Shown here one piece after another: positions 1 to 9,036 of a stretch of 64,000 nucleotides of DNA. A model generated the notes under the pieces. The model made no database searches. It was not told the origin of the DNA and was given only the letters and a program-made list of their open reading frames with translations. This DNA comes from Bartonella taylorii (GTDB taxonomy: Bacteria; Pseudomonadota; Alphaproteobacteria; Rhizobiales; Rhizobiaceae), in the NCBI RefSeq assembly GCF_023920105.1, contig NZ_CP083693.1, forward strand, positions 174,501 through 238,500. Direction: 5' to 3'. A program made the translations under genes and the position numbers. Positions within the stretch are counted from its first letter, which is position 1. Each line of letters starts with the position of its first letter.

Positions 1-482
1 TTTCCTGTACTTTGGGGCTTTATAGGTGTAGATTGTACATTCGCTGTAGTTTGAGCTTTTAAGGTTGTTGCAGAGTCTCCACTTGTTTGAGTAAGCGTAC
101 GCGGTGTTCCAGAAGCAGCAACCTCATCTGTTGCCACAATTTCTTTAGATGGAGACTTTGCTTCAGGCTTTGGAGCGTCAGAACTTCCTTGTTTAGACGT
201 AGAATTTCCAGACGTTTGCTTCATAGAACTTGCAGGTTTTTCAAGGGGGGAAGATTTAGAGGGTACAGTTGTAGGAGGATTCTCTTTAGATGAAAAAGAG
301 CTTGTAGGATTATCTTTTCCTGTAGGTGTTGTGATTGTAGATGCAGGCTGAGCTTTTGAGCTTCCAGGTGTATAATTTCCAGTTGATGGTGGAGTAGTTG
401 TTGCATTAAGGGCATAAGACAGGTTGGAATAAGAGTATAATAGAACTCCAGAAACTGTACATAGTAATAAACTTTTTTTCAT
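1..482 (-). CDS. Autotransporter N-terminus, partial (cut by window start)
   Basis: The frame opens with ATG at 482 and stays open to position 1, giving about 160 residues. The N-terminus (MKKSLLLCTVSGVLLYSYSN, then LSYA) is a typical Sec signal peptide of about 24 residues and closely resembles the leaders of the next four minus-strand autotransporters. What follows is low-complexity Ser/Thr/Pro/Lys-rich sequence, not beta-helix, so the visible part is a mature N-terminal extension or linker. AGGA lies about 8 bases before the ATG. Autotransporter identity is inferred from the leader and the position in the array; no barrel is visible. It could instead be another exported protein that uses the same leader. 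Confidence 0.7.
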   Translation of the reverse strand, partial: MKKSLLLCTVSGVLLYSYSNLSYALNATTTPPSTGNYTPGSSKAQPASTITTPTGKDNPTSSFSSKENPPTTVPSKSSPLEKPASSMKQTSGNSTSKQGSSDAPKPEAKSPSKEIVATDEVAASGTPRTLTQTSGDSATTLKAQTTANVQSTPIKPQSTG

Positions 483-621
483 ATATATATTCCTAAATGC
501 TTATCCCCGCTCTTTAATAAAAATTTTGATAGATTTTTAATTCAATATGTTATTTTTATAAAGCTCAAAATGAAACATATGTGGTACTGGTTGTATTTCA
601 AGATGTAAATCAAAGTATTTT

Positions 622-1869
622 TTAAAAGCGGTAACGCATTCCACCGGAAACATGTACTCCAGATATGCCAGTTTTTTTGAGTTTATGTTGATAACTGATA
701 TCACCATGAAGCGTGATATTTTGCGATAGGTGCGCATTAACACCTAAGCCACCTTCAATAGAGGTTCCCATAGACGTAAGTTGAAAACTCTCACCAATCT
801 GTATGGTTTTCTTTTTACCAAAAGTCTTGATAAAGTTCATTTTGCCGTAGAAGGAAACGGCATGTCCTTTGTTTTGCGTTAAACGTCCGCCAATACGGAG
901 CAACCATTGGTAGGGATTACCTAGATTTACTTTAAACTTATCGGCATCTGAGAGAATGCCTAGCAGGAGACGTTGATAAACAAGTTGTGCTTGGGGTTCA
1001 AGTATTACGCCTTCAATAATGCTTGGCAATTTCTGTCCAACGGTAGCAGAAGCCCCTAATGTCTTTGCGTCATTTGCTATTTTAGTGTTTTTGATGAAAG
1101 CAGTGGTGATATCTCCTTTGAGAATTCCGTAAGAGAAGAATGTGCTCGCATAGATACCACCGTCATGCTGAATGTTTCCATATGCGGTGAGTGACCATTT
1201 ATCAAGCATATTCTTTTCAGCGCCTTCTATGTCCTTTGGGGTGAAAGCTAATTTCCCGTATGTTCCAAAAAAACCAAAATCTGTGCTAATATTTTGATTT
1301 TCTAGCGCTATTAATGTAAGACCTGCTTGCAATGCAGCATAGTGCATATCCGCATTAGCACTATCTTGTGATGGATTAGAGCTCGAAAACATGAGTCTGT
1401 TGCCATAAGTAGATAAAAAAATCCCCCTTTCTTTATGATCCTTTGGTTCAAACATTGTTATTCGTACATTGTCTAACAACGCATTTTGATTGTTTACATC
1501 AGCAAGTCCAATGGCGAACATCACATGAGGCATTACCAAATAGTTTGCCACTTGTGGTGTGAGAGCTTTGGCTTTTACTTCAGAATCGAGAGGGGCATGG
1601 GATAAAGTTGTGATTTCTTTAGTGTCTGCAAGCTTAGACGGTTTCTCAGTATCCGCAGCAGATGGGGCGGCAGCATTAACTTTTGAGGGCAGGTTCACAT
1701 GAGCTTCTGGTGATGTGTTAAGAGTGGTTTGCGGTGTTGAAGAAGTGGTGTTGGCACTTGAAACAATACCACCAGAGGTATTAGAGGCATTACTTGTATA
1801 AGTGAGGTTAAAATAAGAAAAAAACAAAGCATAAGCGGCTGTACATAATAATAAATTCTTTTTATGCAT
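622..1869 (-). CDS. Short autotransporter with almost no passenger (415 aa)
   Basis: Exported outer-membrane protein. Residues 1-28 form a signal peptide (MHKKNLLLCTAAYALFF...). Residues about 29-100 are a Ser/Thr/Ala/Pro-rich linker with none of the beta-helix repeats seen in its neighbours. Residues about 102-415 form the autotransporter barrel, starting PQVANYLVMP and ending in the outer-membrane signature GMRYRF with terminal Phe. CAGGAG lies 7 bases before the ATG. In the family a barrel of about 300 residues normally secretes a passenger of several hundred residues; here the passenger is essentially lost. Either it is a passenger-deletion derivative whose barrel still inserts, or a silent barrel donor. 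The frame is intact, so it is probably expressed. Confidence 0.85.
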   Translation of the reverse strand: MHKKNLLLCTAAYALFFSYFNLTYTSNASNTSGGIVSSANTTSSTPQTTLNTSPEAHVNLPSKVNAAAPSAADTEKPSKLADTKEITTLSHAPLDSEVKAKALTPQVANYLVMPHVMFAIGLADVNNQNALLDNVRITMFEPKDHKERGIFLSTYGNRLMFSSSNPSQDSANADMHYAALQAGLTLIALENQNISTDFGFFGTYGKLAFTPKDIEGAEKNMLDKWSLTAYGNIQHDGGIYASTFFSYGILKGDITTAFIKNTKIANDAKTLGASATVGQKLPSIIEGVILEPQAQLVYQRLLLGILSDADKFKVNLGNPYQWLLRIGGRLTQNKGHAVSFYGKMNFIKTFGKKKTIQIGESFQLTSMGTSIEGGLGVNAHLSQNITLHGDISYQHKLKKTGISGVHVSGGMRYRF

Positions 1870-1927
1870 AAAGAGGCTCCTGATATATTTTTCTTCTTTT
1901 TGATAGAAATTTAATAATTTTTTGACG

Positions 1928-1947
1928 CATTACACTTTTTTGTAATG
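1928..1947. other. Inverted repeat in 5' region of the short autotransporter
   Basis: CATTACA (1928-1934) and TGTAATG (1941-1947) form a 7-bp stem with a six-base loop, 59 bases upstream of the ATG at 1869. It could be an operator or an mRNA hairpin; nothing in the sequence decides which. Confidence 0.3.
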
Positions 1948-1959
1948 TACAGACATAAA

Positions 1960-1984
1960 CAGCGCTGCTTATATTTCAGCGCTG
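1960..1984 (-). terminator. Possible hairpin terminator of the 769-aa autotransporter
   Basis: Two copies of the self-complementary octamer CAGCGCTG (1960-1967 and 1977-1984) can pair as an 8-bp GC-rich stem just past the stop codon at 2016. Only a weak T run follows on the minus strand, so this is a plausible but not classical intrinsic terminator. Confidence 0.4.
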
Positions 1985-2015
1985 CATTTATTTCAGAAAT
2001 AGAAATCAAAGATTT

Positions 2016-4325
2016 TTAAAAGCGGTAGCGCATTCCACCAGACAAATTAATTCCAGATATACCAGCTCTTTGCAGTTTATGTTGATAATTCACATCAGCA
2101 TGAAAGGCGATATTTTCAGAGAGGTGCGCATTAACACCAAGTCCACCTTCAATTGAAGATCCCATAGAATCAAGGTGGAAAGTATCGCCAATCTGTATTG
2201 TCCTTTTATCACCAAAAGCTTTTATCATATTCAGTTTGCCGTAGAAAGAAATGGCGCAGCCTTGTTCAGCAGGCATCATTGTTTGCGTTAAACGCCCTCC
2301 AACGCGTACTAACCATTGATGAGGGTTGCCCATATGTACGTTAAAACCATCAACATCTGAGAGAGTGCCAAGCATAAGATGCTGATAAACAAGCTGTGCT
2401 TGGGGTTCAAAAACCAATCCCGCAACATTAGTTGCTAATTTTTGTCCGATAGTGGCCGATGCATTCAATGTATCAGTGTCATGCAATTTTGCTGTATTTC
2501 CGATGAGAGCTGTGGTGATGTTTCCCTTCAGAACTCCATAGGAGAAGAGCGCATTGACATAGATGCCATTGTTATGGTCGAGGCTACCATATGCAGCGAG
2601 TGACCATTTATCCAATGTACTCTTGTCAGAGCCGTCCATATGCTTTGGGGTAAAAGCCAGTTTTCCATATGTGCCTAAAAGACCAAAGCTCGTGGTCATA
2701 TCCTGATCTTCTAGCGCTGCTAACATAATGCCTGCTTGCAATGCAGCATAGCGAACATCAGCACCATAGCCATATTTTAAGGGACTACGACTGGAAGATA
2801 ATGTGCTTTTATTGCCGTAAGTAGATAAGAAAATCCTTTTCTTTTTATTCTCCTCTGGTCTAACTGCTGTTGTTCGCATATTGTCTAACAGCGTGTTTTG
2901 ATTGTTTACATCAGAAAATTCAGCAGAGAATACAGCGTTAGGCATTACTAAATAGCTTGCTACTTGAGGAACAAGAGCTCTGATTTTTGCTTCACGATCA
3001 AGGGTAGCATTTTGCAGACGGAAATCCCAAAAATTCTCATCCTCTCCCAAGAAGCTTTGGTTAACATCAGCCTTTCCATTGCTTGATGTGGGGCCGTAGG
3101 CATTTAACGTATATTTATAAGGTAAACCGCCCATCGTGGTGTAGCTATTTGCGAGTTTGAAGGAATTTTCATCTGCTTTTCCAGAAACTTGCACGAGTGA
3201 AAGACCACGTGTATTTAAAGGAATAGAATTGTCTGGAGCAGAACTTTCTGCCTTTGATGTCTCACTCTTTGAAAGGCTGTTGAAATGGATTGTTGTGGTG
3301 CCTGAAACATCACCATGAACCAGAACACGGTCAGTTTTTTGTTGTTCCTTTGCTAAACCATTACTCCATTCGGTATTAAAATAAATTCTTGCACTGCCTG
3401 TTGCATTGTAAACTTCCGCTATATTGGGAACTTTATTTTCCAGCGGCTTAGGCTCTTCAGCTTGTGGCTTTCTTCCTACACTCAAGGTTTTATAATGATC
3501 CTCCGTATTGAATACGATAGAACTATTGTTAAGATTAAGGACTGAAATGTTAGAATGTGCTCTTTTATTAATATCAAGCAGTGAGTAGTTAAACAGTTTA
3601 ATAATGCTATCATTATCTACTTCGTTTTTACTAATCTTTAGAAGCCATTTGCTGTCATTGTTCAAAGTAAAAGCTGTTGTGTTATTTTGTAATGTTTTTG
3701 CTCTTCCTTCCAAAATTGAATGATCAGCAGTTAATGTAAGAATGACAGGGGCAGTTCCTAGCATGCTTTTATTTTTTAATAATACATCAGCACGAATTTC
3801 TGAGTTTTTAAGTTTAATCTCACCATTTGAGAAGGGCCCTATAATACCAATACCATCTTTCACAAGAAGTTTCGTATTGGTAAGAATTGCCTGATTGACA
3901 ACTTCTTCACCTTCATTTTTAACAAATTTTGTAATGAAATCAAATTTAATACCATAGCTTTCATGGTTTCCTTTGACGGTTACAACAGAATCTTCAAGAT
4001 TGATTATACCGTTTGCAATTTCCAACCCTGTTATCAGCGTCTTTGCATCTACTTCTTTAGCATTAATGCGGGCACCTTTTGTTGCATTAAATGAAACCAT
4101 TTCTGAGGTCATATCTGCTTTTTTAATCGTGACTACAGTCTTTGAGCCTTTCGCGTTCACAGTGCTAATTCTATCGCGAATAATAACGTTGTTAAAAGTC
4201 TGTTCTCCCTTAGTAACATTAACTTTAGGGATTTCACGAGGGGAATTTTCTGCATAAGCCGAATTAAAATGAGAAAAAACGAAAGCTCCAGCAATTGTAC
4301 ACAATAAAAAATTTTTCTTATACAT
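2016..4325 (-). CDS. Autotransporter, beta-helix passenger (769 aa)
   Basis: Type V secreted surface protein. Signal peptide residues 1-25 (MYKKNFLLCTIAGAFVFSHF...YA). Residues about 30-330 are beta-helix-like, with many ITL/IKL-N-S strand turns. The pre-barrel segment has the subfamily motifs LxLVQVSGKA, the Y-T-x-x-G-L-P-Y-K-Y-x-L-N-A-Y-G-P stretch and FWDFRLQ. The barrel covers about 447-769, beginning ALVPQVASYLVMPN and ending GMRYRF. AAGGA lies about 7 bases before the ATG. The passenger is shorter than in the next two paralogs (about 420 versus 750 residues). Passenger function (adhesion, immune evasion) is inferred only from the family. A possible extended -10 (TGTATAAT, minus strand, near 4435-4442) lies about 110 bases upstream. 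Confidence 0.93.
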   Translation of the reverse strand: MYKKNFLLCTIAGAFVFSHFNSAYAENSPREIPKVNVTKGEQTFNNVIIRDRISTVNAKGSKTVVTIKKADMTSEMVSFNATKGARINAKEVDAKTLITGLEIANGIINLEDSVVTVKGNHESYGIKFDFITKFVKNEGEEVVNQAILTNTKLLVKDGIGIIGPFSNGEIKLKNSEIRADVLLKNKSMLGTAPVILTLTADHSILEGRAKTLQNNTTAFTLNNDSKWLLKISKNEVDNDSIIKLFNYSLLDINKRAHSNISVLNLNNSSIVFNTEDHYKTLSVGRKPQAEEPKPLENKVPNIAEVYNATGSARIYFNTEWSNGLAKEQQKTDRVLVHGDVSGTTTIHFNSLSKSETSKAESSAPDNSIPLNTRGLSLVQVSGKADENSFKLANSYTTMGGLPYKYTLNAYGPTSSNGKADVNQSFLGEDENFWDFRLQNATLDREAKIRALVPQVASYLVMPNAVFSAEFSDVNNQNTLLDNMRTTAVRPEENKKKRIFLSTYGNKSTLSSSRSPLKYGYGADVRYAALQAGIMLAALEDQDMTTSFGLLGTYGKLAFTPKHMDGSDKSTLDKWSLAAYGSLDHNNGIYVNALFSYGVLKGNITTALIGNTAKLHDTDTLNASATIGQKLATNVAGLVFEPQAQLVYQHLMLGTLSDVDGFNVHMGNPHQWLVRVGGRLTQTMMPAEQGCAISFYGKLNMIKAFGDKRTIQIGDTFHLDSMGSSIEGGLGVNAHLSENIAFHADVNYQHKLQRAGISGINLSGGMRYRF

Positions 4326-5025
4326 AGATATATCCTTGATATTGATATGCTTTTGATGCTTACTTCATTCCCCTGATGGCGCAAGTTTCGAGATTATTTA
4401 TATCATTATGTCTTTATTGTAAAGAACAAAACAAATTATACAATGGTATTCTTTATAGTTTGAAGATTTGCTTCAGAAAATCTTTTAAAAGAGTGATGCA
4501 TTAATCAGTGGAAAAACGAATTTTGGAAAACCTCGCTTGGTCAAGCTATATTCAAGAAACACTGTGAATCATGATCTTTTGAAAAATTGTTCATGGATCA
4601 AAAATTGTCATCATAAAATTCTATAGAGTTGAAATGGATATTGCTTTATGCGTTTGCTAAAAATTTGCAGCAGGTTTTTTCTGTTGTAGGAAAAGAAGTG
4701 GACATATTATGTGTTTTTAAACATAAAAAGATAAAATACTTTAAATTTTTAATTAATACAAAAGAGATTTTTGAGGTCATTCGATTTTTATAAAACACAA
4801 AGGCAACTTTTTTGGGAGTTCTGTATAAATTAAAGACGAAGTATTTTGTTACATTGGGATGAGTGAAGTGAATTCGCTCAAGATAGATGATGTAAGAAAG
4901 ATATGAAGAAAGAAACAGTAATTCGACGAGTATTTTCATGACAGGTTAAAATAAAAAAGACAGCACACTATGCTGTCTTTTTGCTAAACCAGACAAAAAA
5001 TACGCTTGTTATTCATAATTTTACA
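4326..5025. other. 700-bp AT-rich intergenic region
   Basis: It separates two minus-strand autotransporters. It holds the 5' region of the 769-aa gene at its low-coordinate end and the terminator of the 1095-aa gene at 4953-4982. No conserved reading frame was recognised; a 97-codon frame in the middle resembles nothing and has no convincing ribosome site. Confidence 0.6.
4953..4982 (-). terminator. Intrinsic terminator, probably bidirectional
   Basis: AAAAAGACAGCA (4954-4965) pairs with TGCTGTCTTTTT (4971-4982) around a five-base loop. A T run follows on both strands. It lies 44 bases past the stop of the 1095-aa autotransporter. Confidence 0.85.
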
Positions 5026-8000
5026 TTAAAACCGATAGCGTATTCCACCAGAAAAATTGGTTCCAGATATGCCCGATTTTTGAATATTACGTTGATAACT
5101 GACATCACCATGAAGTACAATATTTTGCGATAAGTGCGCATTCACGCCGAGTCCTCCTTCAAGGGACGCTCCCATAGAGTCAAGATGGAACGTATTACCA
5201 ACTTGTATCGTGCCTTTGTCGCCAAAAGCTTTAAGTATATTGAATTTACCGTAGAAAGAAACAGTATGGTCTCCCTCAATAGGGAGCATAGTTTGCGTTA
5301 AACGTCCGCCAATCCTTACCAACCATTGTTGAGGATTGCCCATGTTTGCTTTAAATCCATCGATATCTGAAAAGGAGCCGAGTATGAGACGCTGATAAAC
5401 AAGTTGTGCTTGTGGTTCAAAGATTAATTTTTCAATACCAGTTATTATTTTTTGACCAACGATGGCAGATGCACTCAATGTTTCTGTATTATCGACCTTT
5501 GCAGTATTTCCGATCAGAGCTGTGGTGATATTTCCCTTCAGAGCTCCATAGGAGAAGAATGCATTGACATACATGCCATTATTATGATGAACGCTACCAT
5601 ATGCAGTGAGTGACCATTTATTCAGCGTGCTCTTGTCAGAGCCTTCCATATCCTTTGGAGTAAAAGCTAGTGTCCCGTATGTGCCCAAAAGACCAAACTC
5701 TGTAGTGAGGTTTTGATTTTCTAGTGCAGCTAATGTGATTCCTGCTTGTAAGGCAGCATAGTGAACATCGGCGCCATAGCCATATTGTAGTGGATTATGG
5801 TTAGAAGATAGTATGATCTTATTACCATAGGAGGATAAGAAAATTCCTTTCTTTTTGCGCGTTTCAGGATAAAACACTCTTATTTGTGTATTGTTTAATA
5901 GTGTATTTTGATTGTTTACATCAGCGTATCCAGCGGAGAATACAGCATTAGGCATCACCAAATAGCTTGCTACTTGTGGTACAAGTGCTCTGGTTTTTTC
6001 CTCAGGATCAAGGTGAATATTTTGCAGACGGAAATCCCAAAAATTCTCATTTTTTCCCAAGAGGCTTTGGCTAACATCAGCTTTTCCATTGCTCGATGTG
6101 GGGCCATAGGCGTTCAACACGTATTTATAAGGTAAACCGTCTATTGTAGTATAGCCATTTGCAAGTTTGAAAGCAGTCTCTTCTGCTTTTCCAGAAACTT
6201 GAACGAGCGAGAGACCACGTCTATTCCAAGGAACAGAGTTTTTTGCTTTTTTGCTTTCATTTTTCGAAAGGTTGTTGATATAAATTGTTGTAGTACCTGA
6301 TACATTGCCATGAATAAGAAGCCTATCCGTTTTTTGTTGTTCTGTTGGTGCACTATCACTCCATTGGGTATTGAAATAAATCTTTGCACTGCCTGTTGCA
6401 CTGTAGACTGTTTTGTTTGTTACGGTGTTATTTATGGTGTTAGGTGTCTTAGTCCCTATATGTAATGTTTGATATTGGTCTTGCGTTGGTTCCTTAAAAA
6501 CAATGGTACTATCGTTGAGATTCAGCATAAAAACTGTGGAATGTAATTTCTTTGTCAGATCAAATGGTTGGTTGTTATTGTTGTTTGTGCTGGCCTTTAA
6601 ATACCATGTTGTGCCATTGATCAAACTCAAGACTGTTTGGGTAGGGTTTCTCTCTGAATCTTTTGCACTCCCTTCTAAAATAGAGTGGTTTGCGATTACG
6701 CTGGATTCGCCAGAATCACCTTGATTTGGGCGGCCTACTAATAAAATGTTGGCACGGATTTCTGAATCTTTGAGTATAATTTTTGATTGGTTTCCTCGTA
6801 CTGTGAGTCCATTGCTATCGGTATGTATGTGAGCATCTACTAGCTCAATTTGCCCACCACATGTTGCAAAAATAACAGATCGCCACCCCGTTGTGGTAAG
6901 TGCCCCTCCTTTCATAGTGATTTTTGACTGTTCATTTTGTGCTTGTAGCCCTATATCATTGGTTTCTATAGAAACATCGATAAGATCAATTTGTCCGCCA
7001 GAACTTGCTAAAACAGCAGGATTTCTTCTGGTTATAGACAATGTTTCTCCCGACGTTGTAATTGTTCCTCTCTTCATTGTGACTTTTGATTGCTCATTTT
7101 GTGCTTGTAATCCAACATTGCGTGCGTTCATAGAAACATCGATAAGATCGACTTGTCCTCCAGAACCAGCTAAAACAGCAGGTTGCAAGCCCGTTGTGGT
7201 CATTGATCCCCTTATCATGATGACTTTCGATTGCGCATATTGTGCTTGTAGTCCTTGCGTCATTAATATCTCATCTTCTTCTTGTGGTTTTTGTGTCAGT
7301 GTTCCATCATCATTGGTATGTACAATGACGTCTGTAAGATAAATCTTCCCGCCAGAATTAGCTAGGACTGCAGGTTGAGCACCAGCGGTGGTAAGTGTTC
7401 CTCCTTTCATGGTGATTTGCGACTGTAAACCGTTGGCTGAGAGCCCGTAGTCATTGGATAAGATTTCAATATTATTTTCTAGGGTTATTGTACTTTCTTT
7501 CTCGGCATATATGCCCATATTGTTCCCTTGGATTGAGCCGCCCGATATTGTTATTTGAGAGTTATCATTTGCATGTATGCCGGTTCTTGCATGCGTAATT
7601 GTTATATTTTTTAAAGAAACTTTGCTTTTTTTGATAGCACTTATCCCTATGCTCTCTTTGAAGGCAATGAGAGGGCCAATGATATCAATTTTAACATTTT
7701 CTAACGCGTTTTTATCATTATGGCTTTCTTCAAAAGCGACACCTAGGTGGTTAGCTTTAATGGAGCTAGCGAACATACTCAATGTTCCTCCGCTTTTTAT
7801 ACTCGTTCCAACCCCTTCTATTATCTCAGTTCTATCGGGTGTCTTTGTATTTTGGTCTTGATTGCTTACTTCAATCGCTACATTTTTTAGTTCAATGCTA
7901 CCATTCGTTTCGGCTTCTACACCGATCGGTATCCGTATGTTCACCTTTTTTGGACGAATGGAGCCGCCAGTCATCTTAATCCTACCACTTTCATGTGCCC

Positions 8001-8313
8001 ACAAACCGGTTGCAACGTTTTTTATCGTTGTGTTTCCTTCTAACTCAATGATACTACCGGATTGATTAGCTTCTACACCACTTATGGCTTTTATTGTTGA
8101 TCTTTCTTGTACTGGAAGTCCACTGATTGTGAGATCTTTGCCATGAATTTTACCACCAGCCAGTGCATAGACATTTTCGTAGTTTTCTCCAGTTGGAGCA
8201 ATTTTATCTGCCCCTTTATTAGCAAAAAAGGAGCGGGTGTGTGCATTGGAATGAGCACTCAATAATATTGTCGCTGTTATAGCCGTGTATGATAAAAGAG
8301 TATTTTTATACAT
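5026..8313 (-). CDS. Autotransporter with tandem beta-helix repeats (1095 aa)
   Basis: Type V surface protein. Signal peptide residues 1-25 (MYKNTLLSYTAITATILLSA...). Passenger about 30-740. Residues about 290-495 contain four to five tandem repeats of roughly 50-60 residues built on the pattern LTTxGxxPAVLAxSGGxIxLxDVxIxTxxxGLQAQxxQSKITMKGG, each matching a few rungs of a right-handed beta-helix. Pre-barrel motifs are as in the other members (SLVQVSGKA, YGPTSSNGKAD, FWDFRLQ). Barrel about 775-1095, ending GIRYRF. AGGTGA lies 6 bases before the ATG. The repeats are the obvious site for copy-number change. The barrel is very close to that of the 769-aa neighbour, which points to array duplication. 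Confidence 0.93.
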   Translation of the reverse strand: MYKNTLLSYTAITATILLSAHSNAHTRSFFANKGADKIAPTGENYENVYALAGGKIHGKDLTISGLPVQERSTIKAISGVEANQSGSIIELEGNTTIKNVATGLWAHESGRIKMTGGSIRPKKVNIRIPIGVEAETNGSIELKNVAIEVSNQDQNTKTPDRTEIIEGVGTSIKSGGTLSMFASSIKANHLGVAFEESHNDKNALENVKIDIIGPLIAFKESIGISAIKKSKVSLKNITITHARTGIHANDNSQITISGGSIQGNNMGIYAEKESTITLENNIEILSNDYGLSANGLQSQITMKGGTLTTAGAQPAVLANSGGKIYLTDVIVHTNDDGTLTQKPQEEDEILMTQGLQAQYAQSKVIMIRGSMTTTGLQPAVLAGSGGQVDLIDVSMNARNVGLQAQNEQSKVTMKRGTITTSGETLSITRRNPAVLASSGGQIDLIDVSIETNDIGLQAQNEQSKITMKGGALTTTGWRSVIFATCGGQIELVDAHIHTDSNGLTVRGNQSKIILKDSEIRANILLVGRPNQGDSGESSVIANHSILEGSAKDSERNPTQTVLSLINGTTWYLKASTNNNNNQPFDLTKKLHSTVFMLNLNDSTIVFKEPTQDQYQTLHIGTKTPNTINNTVTNKTVYSATGSAKIYFNTQWSDSAPTEQQKTDRLLIHGNVSGTTTIYINNLSKNESKKAKNSVPWNRRGLSLVQVSGKAEETAFKLANGYTTIDGLPYKYVLNAYGPTSSNGKADVSQSLLGKNENFWDFRLQNIHLDPEEKTRALVPQVASYLVMPNAVFSAGYADVNNQNTLLNNTQIRVFYPETRKKKGIFLSSYGNKIILSSNHNPLQYGYGADVHYAALQAGITLAALENQNLTTEFGLLGTYGTLAFTPKDMEGSDKSTLNKWSLTAYGSVHHNNGMYVNAFFSYGALKGNITTALIGNTAKVDNTETLSASAIVGQKIITGIEKLIFEPQAQLVYQRLILGSFSDIDGFKANMGNPQQWLVRIGGRLTQTMLPIEGDHTVSFYGKFNILKAFGDKGTIQVGNTFHLDSMGASLEGGLGVNAHLSQNIVLHGDVSYQRNIQKSGISGTNFSGGIRYRF

Positions 8314-9036
8314 CTAATATCACCTGAACTTATAAGTCTCGCATGTCATCTTTCAAGTTTAATGAAGATGATAAAAGAGTATTTTATCGTACTTAAATTT
8401 TTAAGTAAAGTTTAAAATTAAATTATATTATTAAAATAAAATACTTATATTTAAATTTTTGTTTTTTAATTTATATGTATTGATATTTTAGAGAGTTTTA
8501 ATTTTATAAATTGTTTTTTTATTCCATGCTTTTTTAAAGCAGGTAAATTTGATCATGTCATTGTATGTTATTCTTTTTACTTTCTTAACAGTTTAACTGC
8601 TGAGAGAAGGGGTATTCTATTTTTTATCATTTTTCAATTTTTTGTTTGCGCATACATAGTGTTTCATGACAAATAAACGAGTGAAAATCACACATTAAAG
8701 AATAGATTATGCTATGGATAAGAAATAAATAAATATAATTTATTTAATTATATTTATTTATAATAACAAGATTTCGCACAGGATATTCAGTTAAAACTTA
8801 TTATGAGAGGAACAAGAAATTTTCTTTTCGTCAGAGTTTCTATATTATAGAAACATCCATACCATTTACTATTAACTGTAGTAATTTATGAGTGTGCCTT
8901 TTTTCTACATTGAAAATAAAAGGGGAGGAGGGTTTTGATGAGGCAATTCGGATTTATAAATTAAAAGCCAGCACAATGTACTGCCTTTTTTGATAAACTG
9001 TACAGATAACGATACACTTATTGTTACAATTTTGTT
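8314..9036. other. 723-bp very AT-rich intergenic region
   Basis: It contains the promoter region of the 1095-aa autotransporter (high A/T, many TTTAAAATTAAA-type runs near 8390-8470) and the terminator of the upstream paralog at 8963-8991. No coding frame of note was seen. Confidence 0.6.
8963..8991 (-). terminator. Intrinsic terminator of the 1103-aa autotransporter
   Basis: On the minus strand GGCAGTAC pairs with GTGCTGGC with one mismatch and one G-T pair across a three-base loop, followed by TTTT. It lies 46 bases after the stop and is clearly homologous to the terminator at 4953-4982. Confidence 0.7.

Noticed and set aside
4646..4939. 97-codon minus-strand frame between autotransporters
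   Set aside because: AT-rich, no resemblance to a protein family and no convincing ribosome site; treated as non-coding.
6893..7342. 149-codon plus-strand frame inside the 1095-aa autotransporter
   Set aside because: Antisense shadow of the tandem beta-helix repeats, no start signals.
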